Below, in pieces: positions 36,413-51,185 of a DNA stretch of 64,000 nucleotides. The stretch is from Oreocharis arfaki (Eukaryota > Chordata > Aves > Passeriformes > Paramythiidae): NCBI GenBank assembly GCA_013398015.1, contig VZRR01004550.1, forward strand, positions 382,215 to 446,214, written 5' to 3'. Under the pieces are notes generated by a model, which saw nothing but the letters and a program-made list of their open reading frames with translations, ran no database searches and had not been told where the DNA came from. How positions within the stretch are numbered: the stretch's first letter is position 1; each line of letters opens with the position of its first letter. Made by a program: the position numbers and the translations under genes.

Positions 36413-38014
36413 ATGACTGGATGTTAGGTTCAGTGGTCATTTACTTGGAACAAGGATCGCTGTCTTGTGAAAGAAATATAAAGTGCTTGAAATAGATACT
36501 AGGCCATTCTGGCAGGGGAAGTCCCAGCATGTGTCACTCCTGTCTCCTCGCAACAGGAAGAACAGGTGCTCCTCTTCAAAGTGTCTCTGGCACAACCATA
36601 TATCAGCCAATTTTTAGTGGAAATGGAGCAATGAAATGGATTTCAGAATTTAGATGTTTTTTGCATTATAAAAAAAATCATTATAATAAATGGAAATTCA
36701 TATGTTGAAATGCCAAATTAGCTGCTCTACCTTGTCATTTTGAGATGTATGCTAAGGTCTTTTCTTCCATCTGCAGGGTGAACCTCATAAAAGTATGTTA
36801 TTTTCCTTCTCTTTAGTTCCATTCCAGTTGATCATTGGCATCTGTACTGTGTCTGCTGGGTGCATCTTACCATCTTTTTAATTGCCTTTGTGTACGTAAA
36901 AGCCCATTCGTCATCATGGGAATGCATGTACTGGACAAGAGAGTAATAGTGAGAAGGTCTGCCAGACAGATCAAAGAGGTTAAATTAGTTCTTAAATTTC
37001 AGTTTAATTTTATTTTTGTATGTCGGTTGATAACTTGTTCTGGATATTTCTTCAGTGCATACTTCCTAATATTTCATATGCCAAATACTGAACAGATGTA
37101 CTTCTAAGCTGGATAAATTAAGAGACACACATCTAGGATATGAAGCTGGAAGTTCAGAAAGCAATAGACAGCCAAGCTTTGAGCTGAAACTTTACACTGA
37201 AAACGTATTTCCTGCTGTAGAAAAATGTGGCATTCAATTGGCAATATCAGTATATCATAAATATTGATAATCTAGATTTCCAGTGATCTGAACATCACCA
37301 TCACCATCACCTCCCTTGCCCTCAGGCTCATGCATTTGTCCAGGCTGAAAGTGAAGTTCTCTACTCAGAGAATATGAGGTACCACCAGCACCCCCTGAAG
37401 CTGGTATGACCAAGAATCAGGATTGTATGACATTTAGTACAAAAACTTCCATTAATGGCTATTTCAGTCTCTTATTTTCCACTGGCACTCCTGGAACATC
37501 TTCCAGTATCACTTTAGCTGCCTCAGGAGCCTTGCAACTGCAGGAGAAATATTTCTCATGGAGCAGGGAGTAAGTGTCGAATATTACTTCTAGGTTTCAT
37601 TTGGAGGAAAGGCCATATAAATGAAGCTGCATCTCCAGTATTTTAAATTTCTCATAGGATTACAGGAATTTGAGTCATTCCGTAGTCAATATGGCTTTGC
37701 AAAGACTGGATTTCCAGATTTTCCGGAATCCACTGCTGCATGAAAATTTTGTTCAAAGAAGCAATAAAACCGCAGTAGTGTAATACAAAGCTGAGACTAG
37801 GAATGAAAATAAGATAGTATTTTAACTCCCTGAACCCAGCCACGTCATCTCTCACCAGGTCACTTTTATATAGGAGCAGACTTCTACATTTCCCATGCAC
37901 TAACGAATGCATCTCCATGCTTACACAACGACAGGAACAAATGTAAATGATTGTGAACCACATGGAATAACCACAGTGCCAAGCTGATGCAAGCTTTCTT
38001 TCAGTAGCACCCAT
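36413..38014. other. Gene-free DNA
   Basis: No gene is recognised. A 120-codon minus-strand frame (37652-38014) resembles no family I know and abuts a CR1 fragment. Confidence 0.5.
37293..37311 (+). repeat. (ATCACC)n microsatellite
   Basis: Three units of CATCAC with a CC end. Confidence 0.85.
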
Positions 38015-38064
38015 GGGATCATAGGGCAGGTGAGGCTGGAAGGAGCCTCAGGATGTTATCTAGG
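38015..38064 (-). mobile_element. CR1 LINE 3'-end fragment (short)
   Basis: The plus strand reads GGATCATAGGGCAGGTGAGG then CTGGAAGGAGCCTCAGGATG and TTATCTAG. This parallels the reverse-complement CR1 terminus (AATCATAGAAT.G.TTGGGTTGG, AAGGGACCTTAAAGATCATCTAG). Only about 50 bp survive. Confidence 0.65.
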
Positions 38065-40614
38065 TAAGTAGGTGACATAAAATATGCCGGCGTTGACTCG
38101 AAACAAGAAAGAACAAATTCAAGATCAAGTTAAAGCATGGTTTGAAGCTGGGAGGTGACTTAGGTGGAAAGTAAGTCTGCTGTAAAGAGAGTGATCTGAG
38201 CAGGGCTCTGTTCAGAATGAGTCTCTGTGACTTTCCTCTCTTGGCATGCGGCGCTCAGCACCAAAGGCGCTTTCTTATGTGTGGCATCAGGGTGCCTGGC
38301 AGTACTGCCATGTGGTGTGTCATTAGAGGGCTGGAAAGTTAACCTGCAGAAATGTAAGTTACTCACCAGTAGCTGAACAAGTTTTGAGGATAGGGTAAAA
38401 GGTCTTAGAAAATGATAGCATTGATAAAAAATTAGTTCACGACAATGACTATTTTCTTACATGGTAAATGGAATTGCTTCCTGATATGAAACAAATAACA
38501 CAGCATTTTGATGGGCTATCTGACTATATAATGGGCAGAGAAATGTGATTTTGACATGATTAGCAAAAGAAAAAACATTTGAGAAAGCCATCTAAACATG
38601 CTTCCTCCTTTGAGCTCTAGAGAACCAGAGAAACGGTAGCATTTGAAATTGCGATTTCCTCTTTTGTGTAATTATTATGGGAGTTGGAATGATTAACAAA
38701 ACAGAAAACAAGCACTTAGCAGACACATAAAAACTGTTAAATAGACAGAAAAAACACTTATGCTCTGTATTTTCTCTGCTGTTAGCGGTGCAATTTCAGA
38801 GACACTACCTCAGCATTACTATTTAACACATGAGTTTTAAAGCTTCGAACAAGAGCAGACAGGTTTCATTAACATAGGAGGTCCCTGAAGAAATAAATAT
38901 TTATTAAACTTTCAGTGATGTAAAAAGAATGAGTTTTTTTAACCACACTTCAACTGTTGGTGTACTGCCTGCCAAATACATACCTGGTGAGCTATTTAGA
39001 AACTTCCTGTTTCACATGCTAATTAACAGTCTATGAATTTCAACTTAAATCAGGGTCACATAGCTGAAATGTATTTCAGAGGAGGCCTGCATTTGTCATT
39101 CAAAGGCATTGCCAAGGTTTTAAGGCCTTGCTATAAAGAGGATTTCACAGCTTGAAAAACTAGTTCTCCAATAACAACTGGGTCAAAACTGGGAGGAACC
39201 TTTATGCACTGAGTCACATGAGGTGCATTAGATGTACTTTGAAATCAGAGTGAATCCAAAACTGGAACATTCAACATAAACCTCTTTGCATCCTTGTGGG
39301 CAGTGTGGCCTTGTATTCAGATCCCTACAAGATCATGTTTCTCTGCTTTAGGTTGCAGCGAGATTCACTGAACACATAGCAACATTGTTGGGCAAAAATG
39401 CTCCTCTTCGGTGCATCTGGGCAGATTTTTTGGGGGGAACAGCAGCTAAGATGACTGCAGTGTCTTCCACCCATGTTCAGTGCTGCGTGGACAGAATCAT
39501 ACCTAGGGCAGTGGTGTAGCACCATGACTCCCTCTTCCTACCACTTGCTCAGCTGCATCCTGCAGAGAAATATCTTCTTGGTATGTAGATACCTTGATTA
39601 GATTATATATAGAAAATATTTTTAAACTGTTTGTTAGATGGAGGTGTCTGGTTTCCAAATGCTATTTTTCTTTCTTTTTTCCTTCCCCTCAAGTACAATT
39701 AACCCTGGAGTAGTTATTACATCAGAGCTTTCCAACCGAAGTGACCAAGGTGTCACTGCATAAATTGTTATAACTTACCTATACATATCTTAATGTCTTT
39801 GCATCTTAGTAATTTAAAAATATATTACTTCTTATTTTCATAATTGATTTGGAAGATAAGATTTCTTATTAGTAGTAAATACCATTCTATCCTTTCCATT
39901 ATGCATTACTTCCCCATTATTTAGCTGCAGTATTGATGGTTTTCAGCCCTGAGTATGGGAAAACGAGTTTAATTTTCACAAATTGCAGGCTCAGCTGTCT
40001 AGGAAAAAGACATGTCAGCCATGTCTATATAATGTGGCTTTTATCCTGATAGCCCAGGTGCATGTTTAACTGTGTGTGTGTATCTGGGGAGGCAAAGGAC
40101 CCAGAATGAAAATGGGAGCAGAATGAAAAATGGTAATCCAGGGATCCAAGGTTAGGCCAAACTTGAGTTAAAGCCAGTCAGAAAAAAGTGAGAAAGATGT
40201 GTAGCAAGTGAATCTGGGACACAAAGTTAGCTGGAAGTGCTCAGATTTACATCTTTTCTTGCAACCTTAAATAGTGAGGAGGAAGAAGAAAGAGAAGGGT
40301 GGAGAAGGTAAGAGAGATACGGCGGCAGTTGCTGTTCTTGCCACAGAGCACCTGTGATTCCTTCCTTGGCAGCTGTAGCAATAACAGGAATGACTCTTCA
40401 AGGCCCTATTGTTGTAAAATTTGTAAGGCTGCAGTTGTTTTTCTCCTCCAGCATTCTGGAAACTCCCAACTTTTCTTATGGAGAAGAGTAGCTCCTGTCA
40501 AGAAGGACCCTTGGATGTATAGAGTGAAGAATATTAGATAACCATGTGGAAGCAATATTACCTCCATATTTAGTACCTATGATCACATCAGGATCATGAT
40601 GTCAAATTTTGAAA
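38065..40614. other. Gene-free DNA
   Basis: No gene is recognised. There is a short (TG)n run at 40071-40081 and AT-rich stretches at 39760-39910. No transposon ends were seen. Confidence 0.5.
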
Positions 40615-40880
40615 TGCATAACTGAAAAAAAAATTGGACAGAGTTCAAAGAGAACCTACAAGGATGATCCGAAGGGTTGGGAAATATATTTTCCACTCAG
40701 AAAACAAGTTCAGCCTACTTCTTCCACTAATCAAGAAATTAAGTCTTTAGAGTTAGACTTACAAGTATACAAGAAAACCCATATAGTGGTCTAAACTGGC
40801 TGATAACAATCCAGCAAGATCCAAATACTTAATGGTTATTGAACGCTGGAACAGCCTAGCAAGTTCCTCATTATTGCAAA
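40615..40880 (+). mobile_element. Old CR1-type LINE fragment
   Basis: Plus-strand phrases in CR1 order: GGACAGAGTTCAAAGAGAAC and CTACAAGGATGATCCGAAGG (compare the CR1 line about 'trains of ... AAGATGAT..AAGGG'), then TTATTGAACGCTGGAACAGC CTAGCAAGTTCC, the DNA behind the W-N-x-L-P motif region. It is strongly diverged, older than the copy at 31.1 kb. Confidence 0.6.
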
Positions 40881-43800
40881 TATAAAACCAAAATATGGCT
40901 GTTTTTCTTAAAATCAGGTAGAGAAACTCATATCTAGAGACTGGAGTTAAAGGCAGGAGTTAATAAGGCTGCTTCCCTTTTGTGTACAGGGAATTATTCT
41001 GATTATCACTGTAGTTTGTTCTAGTCTTCAGAACAATTAATTGTGTACCACAGCCTGTGTACTCCCTGAAATACAGCTAATGTCCTATGTATTAACTCTC
41101 TTCCTTTAAAATTCTCCACATGGTGAGTGCACTGCAAGCACAGAGGGTTCTGTGAGCAGGATTCTTATAGTGATCCTGTGTATGGGTTCTCTGGCATATA
41201 AGAAGATGTTTCCATTTATTTTGCATCCTCTCTGTCTGTGAAAACAATAAAGTGCCCCTGTATTCCTCTTCCTGGCACATATCTCCATGAAGTTTGCTAG
41301 AGTGGGGCACATGGAAAGAATATAAACCTGCAGGCCTTGTTTGCTGATGGAAACACCCTGAAAAAGAAAGTAGTTTTCCTCATAATCACTAAATATGGTG
41401 ACACAGGGACAATAAACTGATGGTGTGGTGGTTGGCTGAATTTTCAGTGAAATTGCTAAAACATCCCACTCAATCTCCAGTGTACCATCTGGATCTGCAA
41501 TGATTCAGCCAAAAAGCCTAATGTATTTTTTTGAGATGTTTTAATTTTCAAACGGTTGGGAATGCTCTGGAGCATGTTTCCATTTGGAATTCAAATTGGA
41601 GAAATAGATCAACTTGCAATGGAGGAAAAAGCCTATAGAATAGTGAATAAAGTTGGAGTTTCCTGTAGTAATTGGGCAACATACACATTTTAAGTGTGGA
41701 TTTTAGGAACTAGACCATTCAGCTTCTGCTTATTGCCTCAAATATATACTGAATATATGAAAAATCCATGACTTTAATAAGGCCAGTGATCATGGTTTGC
41801 TCTTAGGAATAGGAATTCTACATGTTTCTGAAAAATCCTGGCATGGTGCTAGAGTATATGAGATCACAAGAAATATATTAAATAGGGAAGAAAAAATAAA
41901 GTAACTGCAAGGCTGGGGGTACATAATAGAGAAAAAGTAAAAAACATAATTTCTGGTCCAGTCCCAGATGATTTGCGCTGCTTATTTCTTCAGGTCTAAA
42001 CCTGTAGATACCCACCAAATTCCTCCCAGTGTCCTTGTATTATCCTCTGTGTGGAACAACTTCCTTCCGCTGAAGGCAGAGCTGACAGGCTGTAGACACT
42101 CATGTTGTCCAGACAAGTCAACAAGCAGCCCGAGCAGACGTTATCTGAGGGTGATGCATGGACCCTGAGAAAAGGAGAGATGCATCCAGCGTAGATTTTG
42201 GAGCTTTGTATTTGGGCAATAGTACTGCCATCCACTTTTGTGAAGAGGCAGGCTGTAAAGTATTACTCTTAAGAGAAGGGAGAGCAGTTGTTGTGCTGTC
42301 TTCTCTCCTTCTGTACTGTTACTCATTTTATTTCCAAATTTTTATAATATGATTTTAGAGTAATAATTTGATTTTGAAATCCCTCTGTCGTTCCCAACGA
42401 CTTTCATTACGTGAGGAAGAAATACCATTTGCTGTGCTGCCACCTAGTGCTTACAGGTGCTGCTTTGATTTTGAGTGCAATCACTCTTTTTCTTTTTTTC
42501 CCCCCTTGCTTTTTAATGTCCTCTTACCCATGAAACGGCACTGGACTTACAAATTGAGCCTCTCTCTTAGATTGGAAAATGCAAGTACAACTTTATCTGA
42601 ATATCTGCTGCAGAGAATTTGGGAGACAGACAATGAAAAGATAGCATCCATGCAGGAAGAAGCTCAAAGACACCCTTTTGCAGATGAGAGTGGGGTTAAT
42701 GACAGACAATCCCTACATTTAGGAGAGCTGTTTTTCCGAACAGTCAGTTTTGGTCTGTTGTTTGCTTTGCAGAATTCCTTAATCTAAATTCATTGGCATC
42801 CGTTTGGTGAGAAAAGAAACTTTCTAGATACCTAAAGAAGCAAGCACAAATGTGTTCAATGACTTATTTTTTGTGTATAACAGGTATGATACAAACCACA
42901 GTTCAAGCTACTCCCTGAGGTTAAACAGAGTTGTAGAGAAGAAATTATAGAAAGGATGTATAGTGTGTAACATACAGCAGAGTGCAGTGTTAATACAGTT
43001 TCCATTGTGGTCTGTTCTGTTTCCAGGCTTTAATGTTGTTATGGTTCAGGATAGGAATGGAATCAGAAAATGGAATCAGAAAAAAAAAAACCCCAGCCTG
43101 TTCTGCTCCCCATCGCCAGCACCAAACCTTCTGGGATGCCTGTGAAGGCTGTATGTAGGCACTTGCAAGACCCAGCAAATCCTGCTGAACTATCTCTTTA
43201 AAATTTAACAATACACAGGGGTCTAGCTGGAGTTTACACCCCCTTGGCCCCCTTCAGAACTGTAAAATCTTGGATTGTGTAAGATTTCTTCTGCCTCCTT
43301 CCTAAGAGGTTGGCAGTCTTTGCCAGGAAGGAAAGGTGGGACCCATACACGTTGCAGGGTTTTATAGTCCCTCTGCACTTGCTGGGGCTGGCCCAGGTTT
43401 AGTGGTTGCCCTTGAGCATTCCTGAATTTTCAATGAAAAGTCTGTGGAGCGAATGGGAGGACTGGTGGCTACTGTCAATTTTGTTGATGTGTGGAAAGAG
43501 GCCAGCCCAAAGCTGCTGCTTTGCTGGAGTGGAGCACGTCTGGCCACCTTCTATTTCAGAGGAAGTAAATAAAGTGGGGGTATGTGTTTTATTTCTAATG
43601 AAAGCTTTGGCAATTTTCTTGCTTAGTCTGGTGGTTCAGTGATGATATGAGTGCACTGCCCACTCTACTGGCAGTAAACTTCTTCACAACTTTCCTATAT
43701 TTCATGCACTGACGCCTTATCCTTGTGATGATTTCTGCGTGGTGGATCTGAGTCCACATTCTTTTTACATGTCAGTTGGCGATACAGAGAAAGAGAGAAA

Positions 43801-44176
43801 GACCCAGGAGCTTAAAGGAGCTTAAAGGACAGGTTTGTATCTATGCAATACCTTTGCTTATACTTCTCTTCTCATGGGCAAAATGCATCCAGGGAACAGA
43901 TGGGTCTTTGATACCTTAAAATAAACTGTTGGGTTTTATTCCCCCATTTTTTTTTTTGTGAAGGGAATGGCTATATAAAAGCAATATATTCCCACCTGTT
44001 CTGCATTCTGTAGCTACTTTAGACATGTGATTTATCCTTTTATGATTTAAAAATTAAATGCAATTTATTTTAAACTAGGAAAACTGAGGAGAGAGCAGTA
44101 AAAGGAAAAAAACCTTAATCAAGAGTTTTCCTATGGTGTGTCTCAACAGTTTGTATGCTCTTCTAAGGAGGTAAAG

Positions 44177-44177
44177 N
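44177..44177. other. Unresolved base / possible collapsed gap
   Basis: A single N in GGTAAAGNCTACACC. Composition does not change across it, unlike the N at 86 and the N inside the LTR at 25966, so a simple ambiguous base is as likely as a gap. Confidence 0.7.
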
Positions 44178-46989
44178 CTACACCTAGCTCTACAACAGTA
44201 AAGAGGAAAAAATTAGACTTAAGCAGAAAATTCTTTTTATGACTAAAATATTTCCTTATTTGTCAATATTTCTGCATTTAACTTTAAATACTTAAGCCCC
44301 ACCCTTACCCTCAGGAACTGATTCTGCTGCACGTGAACTTTTCAAATCTAGAGGAAAGGAAACATCTGGTGTATCATCTGGCCGAAAAGGCCATACACGT
44401 TGCACTGCAATAAGTCACGACAATACATCTGATGTTTTTATTGCATGTATGAATAATGTATTCTGCTTTGTCTATATATTTGTCATTATAATTTTCCTGC
44501 TAAAATTAACCTGCAAATCATGCTGAAGAGATATAGGAATGACTAAATTAGTCAGGTGCTTCACTAATAGTTTGACATCTGAACACGAGAGTTGAAGATG
44601 TCTGTCTTTGGAAAGTATTGTCCCTTAGTAATTGTTAATATATCTCAGAAGAGAAATGTGAATGTGTCTCTTAATGCCTTTTGTATATAATCTGTATTCT
44701 TTACTAGTTAATTACATAACTTTTATGTCAACTCTAACACTTAAACTACATCATCCAATGTCACTTATCGTGTAAACGTTTGTCGAAGGACAGAGGCAGA
44801 TTTCAAACCCTTCCCAGTCTTGTGGACGAAGAGTGGTACCAAGACTTGGGAAACTGATCTGGTTTCTCCTTCTAGCTTTGTGGACATCCAAACCTGGACC
44901 AACACACTAGGTCCTGTGAGTAAGGGCTGATTTGTGTGTGTTGATCAAATGTGTTTCCAGACTTGGACACGTAAAGGGTGTGAGATAGTGGTGTGCTTAT
45001 ACTTGTCTCAATGTGGGTTTCTCCTTTTTGGGGACTGGAAATTAGTTTGGTCAGTGTGAGACACAACTTTAGCAGAGGTTAGACTATGTTATGTTGTGGA
45101 ATAGACGAAACTAAGCATCTCCGCTTAAAGGAAAAAAAATAAAAAACCCAGACCTACTGAAAATATTTATGGCAACACAAAAAAGTCGTGAGGTCCAGGC
45201 CTTTGGACACCTGCTCTCCATCTGAACTGACCGGGCACTTGCATAAGACAGAGCCCTTTGTAAAAACAGTCTGTAGTACCTGGCCAGTAAAGCACATTCT
45301 TCATGGCCAGAAGGCCCACAAAGGTAATTTTATAACTAATGAACATCTAGGTGCTAAAACATCAAAGTGACAACAAAACCTAGAAGCAGTTTTTGCTGAC
45401 ACAAAGAGGTGAAGCCAAGTCTTTCATATCCCTAAGTCATAATTAATCATCAAAGCAGTACTATTTCATTGTATTTAAGAATTTTCATTTATTGTGTCTC
45501 TTCCTTGATGCATTTTGTACATTTTTGTATTATTCAACAGCCATCTCAGGAAAGTCATATACAACCTGTATTTATAAGGTTTGCAGAGGTTTGTCGCATC
45601 AAGACAGCTAAAGTATACATGACAAATGTCATTTTGTAGTGCCTAATACAGTTAATCCTTAAAACATGGAACCAGGAAACCCTTATTCATACTGGTATTT
45701 GAAACCTGTAAGCAATCTCATGTTTCTAATGCTGATTTTCTTTTTATTCCACAAAGAAAACAATACCAAGGCCCTTTTCCTGGAATATTACTTGAGGCTA
45801 TTCAGAAAAAAAAAACACAACAGGAAATTTGGCTCTTTAGCCCTAATAATGGTCTCTTTATTGAACGGAGACTTGCTTTCCTTTTTTTTTTTTGTTAAAC
45901 AGATTTTCTTATGAAAGGGTTAGAAGTGAATAAACGACAAGTTCAAGCTCATCTGATTTCTTTTGATTTATGTCGACCTTGAAAGAGAGAGAGGTCATGC
46001 TGTTGGCAGGCAATAAGAACTAATCTGTTACTAAGTGAGTAATTAAAAGTGAGGCCTTATATATTTTTGTAATGAGTTGACAGCAATTCCAGCTCCATGT
46101 CATACAGTTGCTCTAATCAACATGGTCATTGCACTTAATGCCAAATGAGAAGTTTGCAAGAAGTTGGATGACGAACTCCAAAATATGCAGTTCTTTCAGA
46201 TGAATAGACTGACTGTATTAAAGATGAGGAAAAAGTCCAATAAAAATTAACGTCAAACTGATGTGTGCAATTAGGAACTTAACATTTTTCTAATGAATTG
46301 GAGTAGATGCTCATTAGAATGTTCAACTAAAAGATGTGAAGTTGTGCTCAAGAAAAAAGATAATATGAGTTTTGGCAGCTGAGTGTATTGTTAAACTGGC
46401 AAGACTTGAGACTGTTCTGACATCAGACATGACAGTATTGACTTCCATGTCACCAAATAACCTAAAGAATGTTCCATATTTCAAAATGCATTAAGAAGTC
46501 TGGTTTTTGGGTTCAAGGAAATTTTCTCAATTGATTCAGGGTCTGGATAGCCCTGCACAGTACTGAATGACTTGGCCCCAGTCCAGCAAAATGTAGTAGC
46601 TATATCTTCACCTGCTTTTAAGAGTGGTCTGAAGGCTGAGATTGAGGCCAAAATCGCTGATCACTCATGCTTTTCACTGATAGGAGAGCACTGGAGTCAG
46701 GCTTGGAGACAAGTGTGAAGAGAATCTCAAGTTTGTTTTCTGTGGTTCCTACCTGATCTTGCAGAGACACTACAGAAGCAATGTTGAGCTGTCTTAGAGA
46801 GTGGGTAGGACAAATTAAGGGATGAGATGCCCCATAGAAAGATTCTACCATTGTCTGCTGTGAAGACTGGTAGGATTTACAGGCTGTTGAGACTACTGAA
46901 AGAAAATAGACTGATGGAGCATCTTGGATCTCCAGCCTCTGTCAGAATCAGTTATCTGAGTGTAATTGCTACCTTGAACACCTGCTTAA

Positions 46990-47006
46990 TTTTTTTTTTT
47001 TTTTTT
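46990..47006 (+). repeat. Poly-T tract (17)
   Basis: Seventeen T residues followed by GTGGTGG. Confidence 0.9.
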
Positions 47007-48262
47007 GTGGTGGTAGGACTTCCATGCACAATGTGCTCCGAGTTTTCAGATATATGCCCAAACACTTTTCCAAATTTGGGCAAGCCCTGGCAATAGTGAG
47101 CCACCAAAATCAGAGGTATTGGCATGTGCTGCAGGCAGATCATGAAAGTACTTAGCATACTCGTACTGAAAGTAAATCCATTTTTTCCATATATACCACT
47201 TGGTCTAGTTAAAGTATTACCTTACACAGCAAGTTTTGCCTTACCAAGAACAGGGAAGAATGATCTGTCCCAGAGAAATGATAAAAAATCTTTCACTTTT
47301 TATTCTATGGAAGGATCTGGTTTATGTTTCTCAAACATCTGTCTTCTCTTTTGTAAGAAACCACTTGAAGGAGAAACTTTGTTGAAGATATAAGTGTTAA
47401 CTACGAGGAGGCTTTTAGCATAATTATCAAATTTGGTGCAAAATCTGCCTGTCTTTGAAAGAGTAGGAAACATTAGTCTCATTCACAGATTTGCCATCAA
47501 GTTTGACTAAAATATAATTCAGGGTCTCACTTGGGTCTTTCAGTTTTGATTTGTATTTCCTACACCTGCATTAACAAGATGTCCATGCAAATTGTATTTT
47601 AAGGTCTCACGTCAACAATCACATAGCTCATGGTTTGCTCTCATGTTGCTTGTAACCTTGTGAGGCTGAATTATTTAAGCTTAAAATCTAATGTTGCTGA
47701 AGTTGGGATTAGATGACTATCATTGCCCATTGGTCAGCAACTCTTGAGGCCACTTTTTGCCTAATTTCCTAAAATTACTGAGCAGTTTCTCCAACAAAAC
47801 ACCAGAGCTACAAGTGCCTACAAAGCAGATTTCGCATTATCCACTCATTGCTCATTTTGGCTTTAGGTTCTGTTGCTTAAAATGTGATGTGATAAAATCT
47901 ACAGAAATATGTGAGATCAGTGTGATTGACATTACAGTCAGGCCAAAGATATTTCCTGCGAGTGGCAACAGCACAGTTGTGTATCTCAGCCAGCACTCGC
48001 TCGGGTTCAAGACGATTGTGAAACAGGCTGGAACTGCTTGTGAATGGGCGACTCTGCATAACAGATGGTTGCATGTAAAGGCAGCCAAGAGACTGTGCAT
48101 GAGCATTGTGTGTTTATGGGGGCATGAGTTGTAGCCAGAAATGTCTATAAAGAATCTGCCCTAAGCTTTCTGGTCCAAGATTAAGCAGATATGTCATTTC
48201 TAATCCAGTTTTGGGGCAAACTTCTGAATTATTAAAAAAGAATGTTTCTGCAGCTGTTTCTG

Positions 48263-48284
<22 letters not shown>
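48263..48284 (+). repeat. Poly-A tract (22)
   Basis: Twenty-two A residues continuing into GAAGAAAAAAG. It could be a retroposed tail, but the sequence just upstream is not recognised as a processed copy and no flanking duplication was found. Confidence 0.9.
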
Positions 48285-48295
<11 letters not shown>

Positions 48296-51145
48296 ATGTC
48301 CAAAAGAAAAACTCAGCAATGTGGATCAGGGAGCTTGAAAGGGTTGGTTTTTTAGAACTGCATTTTTGTATTTCCTAGTTAGACCTTTGGACACCAGCCA
48401 GCTTTCTGCTGAGAAGGTTGGCAGAATTTGGATACACAACAGTCTGCTGCCTTCCATACCCCCCCTGCCATGAGTAGTGTTCCTGCTGCATAAAGCCATT
48501 AGTGACCAGATTACAGAAAACATAGGGCTTTTTTTCAGAGCTTTTATTTGTTGTTCCATTTCCTGTTTCATTTCTATTTAACCTCTGCTCTTTCTAGTTC
48601 AGACATAGTATCAAAGTGAATTTGGAAATGAACTTCATATGGATAAGAATGAATTGTAAACCATACATGCAACATCCAATATAACTTTTTTTGGTAGAAT
48701 AAACCTTTTAATTATTTTTTAATAAAAAGAATGTATTTTATTAATTTACTAAGGTTTAATAACACTAAATTTCCCCTTCCCTCTTCCAATAGCTTTTTTC
48801 CATCAAAACTATCCTCAGAATTGATCAAGAGCTGCATGTTTTTTTGCAAAGTCTTTTGGGGCAAGTAGCCTTTGAATTACATAGACAGAACGCATAATGA
48901 ATTGGGGAACTCAATGTTCTGATCCTCACTTAAGGTCTTTTTCTAGTATAAATGTATCTCAGTGTTTGGATGACTGTCTACAATATCAGAAAATCTCCTG
49001 GAGCTGAATGGAAGGGAGCCTTTCAAGGGTTGCAATATTGGAAAGAAGTACGTAGGAGGATCTCTCTGAGCATGGTCAGAAGGAAGTGCAGCTATTCTTC
49101 ACAAGTAAATCTTCTGGAGACTTTCCTTTTTCGTAAAACTCAATTAAATTTGATTGTAGCTTGGTATCACATTTTTATGAGTCTGTCTGTTCATGATATT
49201 AGGAGTTGCAATGCTGACTGAGATTTTTAGTCCAAGGGGATAGATCTGAGAGCACCAAGTTCCAGATGGTTCAGAGAAAATGAGGAACACCCTGCAGTGG
49301 GCAGACATGGCACTGTCTTCCCCATCAGTAGACGTTATTTTATCTGTTAGTACTTAAGAGATTAAGGCCTGATACTCATTGTCTGATATGCTCTTCACAC
49401 AGGTTTTATTGTTGTGTTATGAGACTGCTGTTATCTACATAAATATGTAGCTGCTTTCTCATCTAACTTCTCAGTCTCATTATCTTTTTGAAGGAAACAG
49501 TTCCCAAATCACTCGTTCTACACACAGACACTTCTTTTTACTGCATTTCAACGTCCCATTAGAAATATTTTTATTAATATTGTTTTAAATATTTTTTAAA
49601 ATATTTGTTTATGCTATTTAAGTACTTTTTCTTGTGTTGCAAAACATGACACAAATATCTCGTGTATCTGGTGCTTTATTAAGTTTTTGCTTGTTCATCT
49701 CCTTTTGAGGATAAAGAAATCCCAACCTTCTCTAGTTCCTTTTATAGGTTTTCCAGGCCCAAGCTCATTGTTCATATTCTTTGCCCTCCTCTTTTATATT
49801 TTCAGACCTGTGTCTCTCTGTCCTTTCCCTTTTCACCTGTCTGCTTTGCAGGGTCCTTTGAGTCAAATGTTCAGCCTATTTTGGATGTGACCTTGCTGTA
49901 CTTTCCTGTAAAATTTCTCTACTTTGTCCCGTTCCCTGTGCAAAATGACATGTTTATTACTTCTTGTGTGCAATGTAGTTGAATTGTGTACAGTGAGTCA
50001 AAGCTCATTTCCCTTTGAGTTTATAGACATGTATAAAAAATTCATGTATAAGAATCTATATTTTTGTTTCAGTGTATATTAAAAGTGCATATTAAAACGG
50101 AAATGATTTTTATTGCATGTTGTCAGAATGTTGAGTATTTTCAAGGTAAAAGATGAAGACTCCGAACTTTGGCGCAGCAAGCTGATGTGGCCAGTGAAGA
50201 GAAGGGAGGATGGGTCAGATGCTTTTATGGCAGATTGTGCTGTTCATAGGATGTCCTGTGGCATTTTGTGCGGCTGGAGTTTCTTAATAAACCTATGATT
50301 TCATATAGAGAGCTAGAAAGACAACGAGTTTGTGATCTTGGAAGTAATGGCTGTTCATTGATACTTGCCATCAGATGTCATCAGACTGAAGAAGTCCACT
50401 CACTCTAGAGGACTACCTAGACTGCTAGTCTTTCTCAGGGGTCTGAGCAGTATTTTACACTGAACTGTACGTACTGGGTCCCGTGCACCTTTATAGAAAG
50501 AAATAAAACCACCTTTTCATTAAAATGTCATTTACAGCTCCTGGTCTTACAGTCAGCTTGTGCTCTGTGTGAGATACAACCTCACTTAAGAGATTCTGAG
50601 TACAGTCTAGAGCTGCCTTTCCTAAAAGCTTACGCATGAATGAAAGGCTTGGAGGTTTGGACTATCACATCAAGGAATGTTTTCTTCTGGGTATCTTTGG
50701 CTCTTGTACATTTGAAGGATGAAGGAAAGTCTTTTCTGACAGGCTTGCTGGCTGCTTGAAGACCTGACTACCACTAGATTTTTTACTTTGGAATTATAGG
50801 TGAGGAAAGAGGCTGGATTCACAGAGCTGGCATCATGACTTCTGCACACTGCTACATTCAACTGCATAAAAAATTGCAGTCCATTAGACATATATCTTCT
50901 TGTGAGAGCCATGGACAGAATGTCTAACAGCTTCACTGGAGTCTGATGGGAAATTTTTCTTGGCTTGTGCTGCAAACTAAATTAAGTACTTTGAGGAATA
51001 ATGGTATTTTATTGTGTCAGTTTCAGGTCTCTCCCATTAGCACTCGGACATATTCATTTGCCTCCAGCTGGCACGCACCTTTGTGGGTGATGAGGAGGTG
51101 TAGCAAATACATAATAGTAAAAATAATTCCCTGAATTATCAGATC

Positions 51146-51185
51146 TTTGCTATGTGGATTCTGTATTTGCTATGTGGATTCTATA
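51146..51185 (+). repeat. Tandem duplication, 2 x 20 bp
   Basis: TTTGCTATGTGGATTCTGTA (51146-51165) is repeated at 51166-51185 with a single difference (G to A). A recent small slippage-type duplication. Confidence 0.95.

Noticed and set aside
48263..48284. Poly-A tail of a processed pseudogene
   Set aside because: No coding remnant upstream and no matching target duplications around it; a simple A-tract is sufficient.
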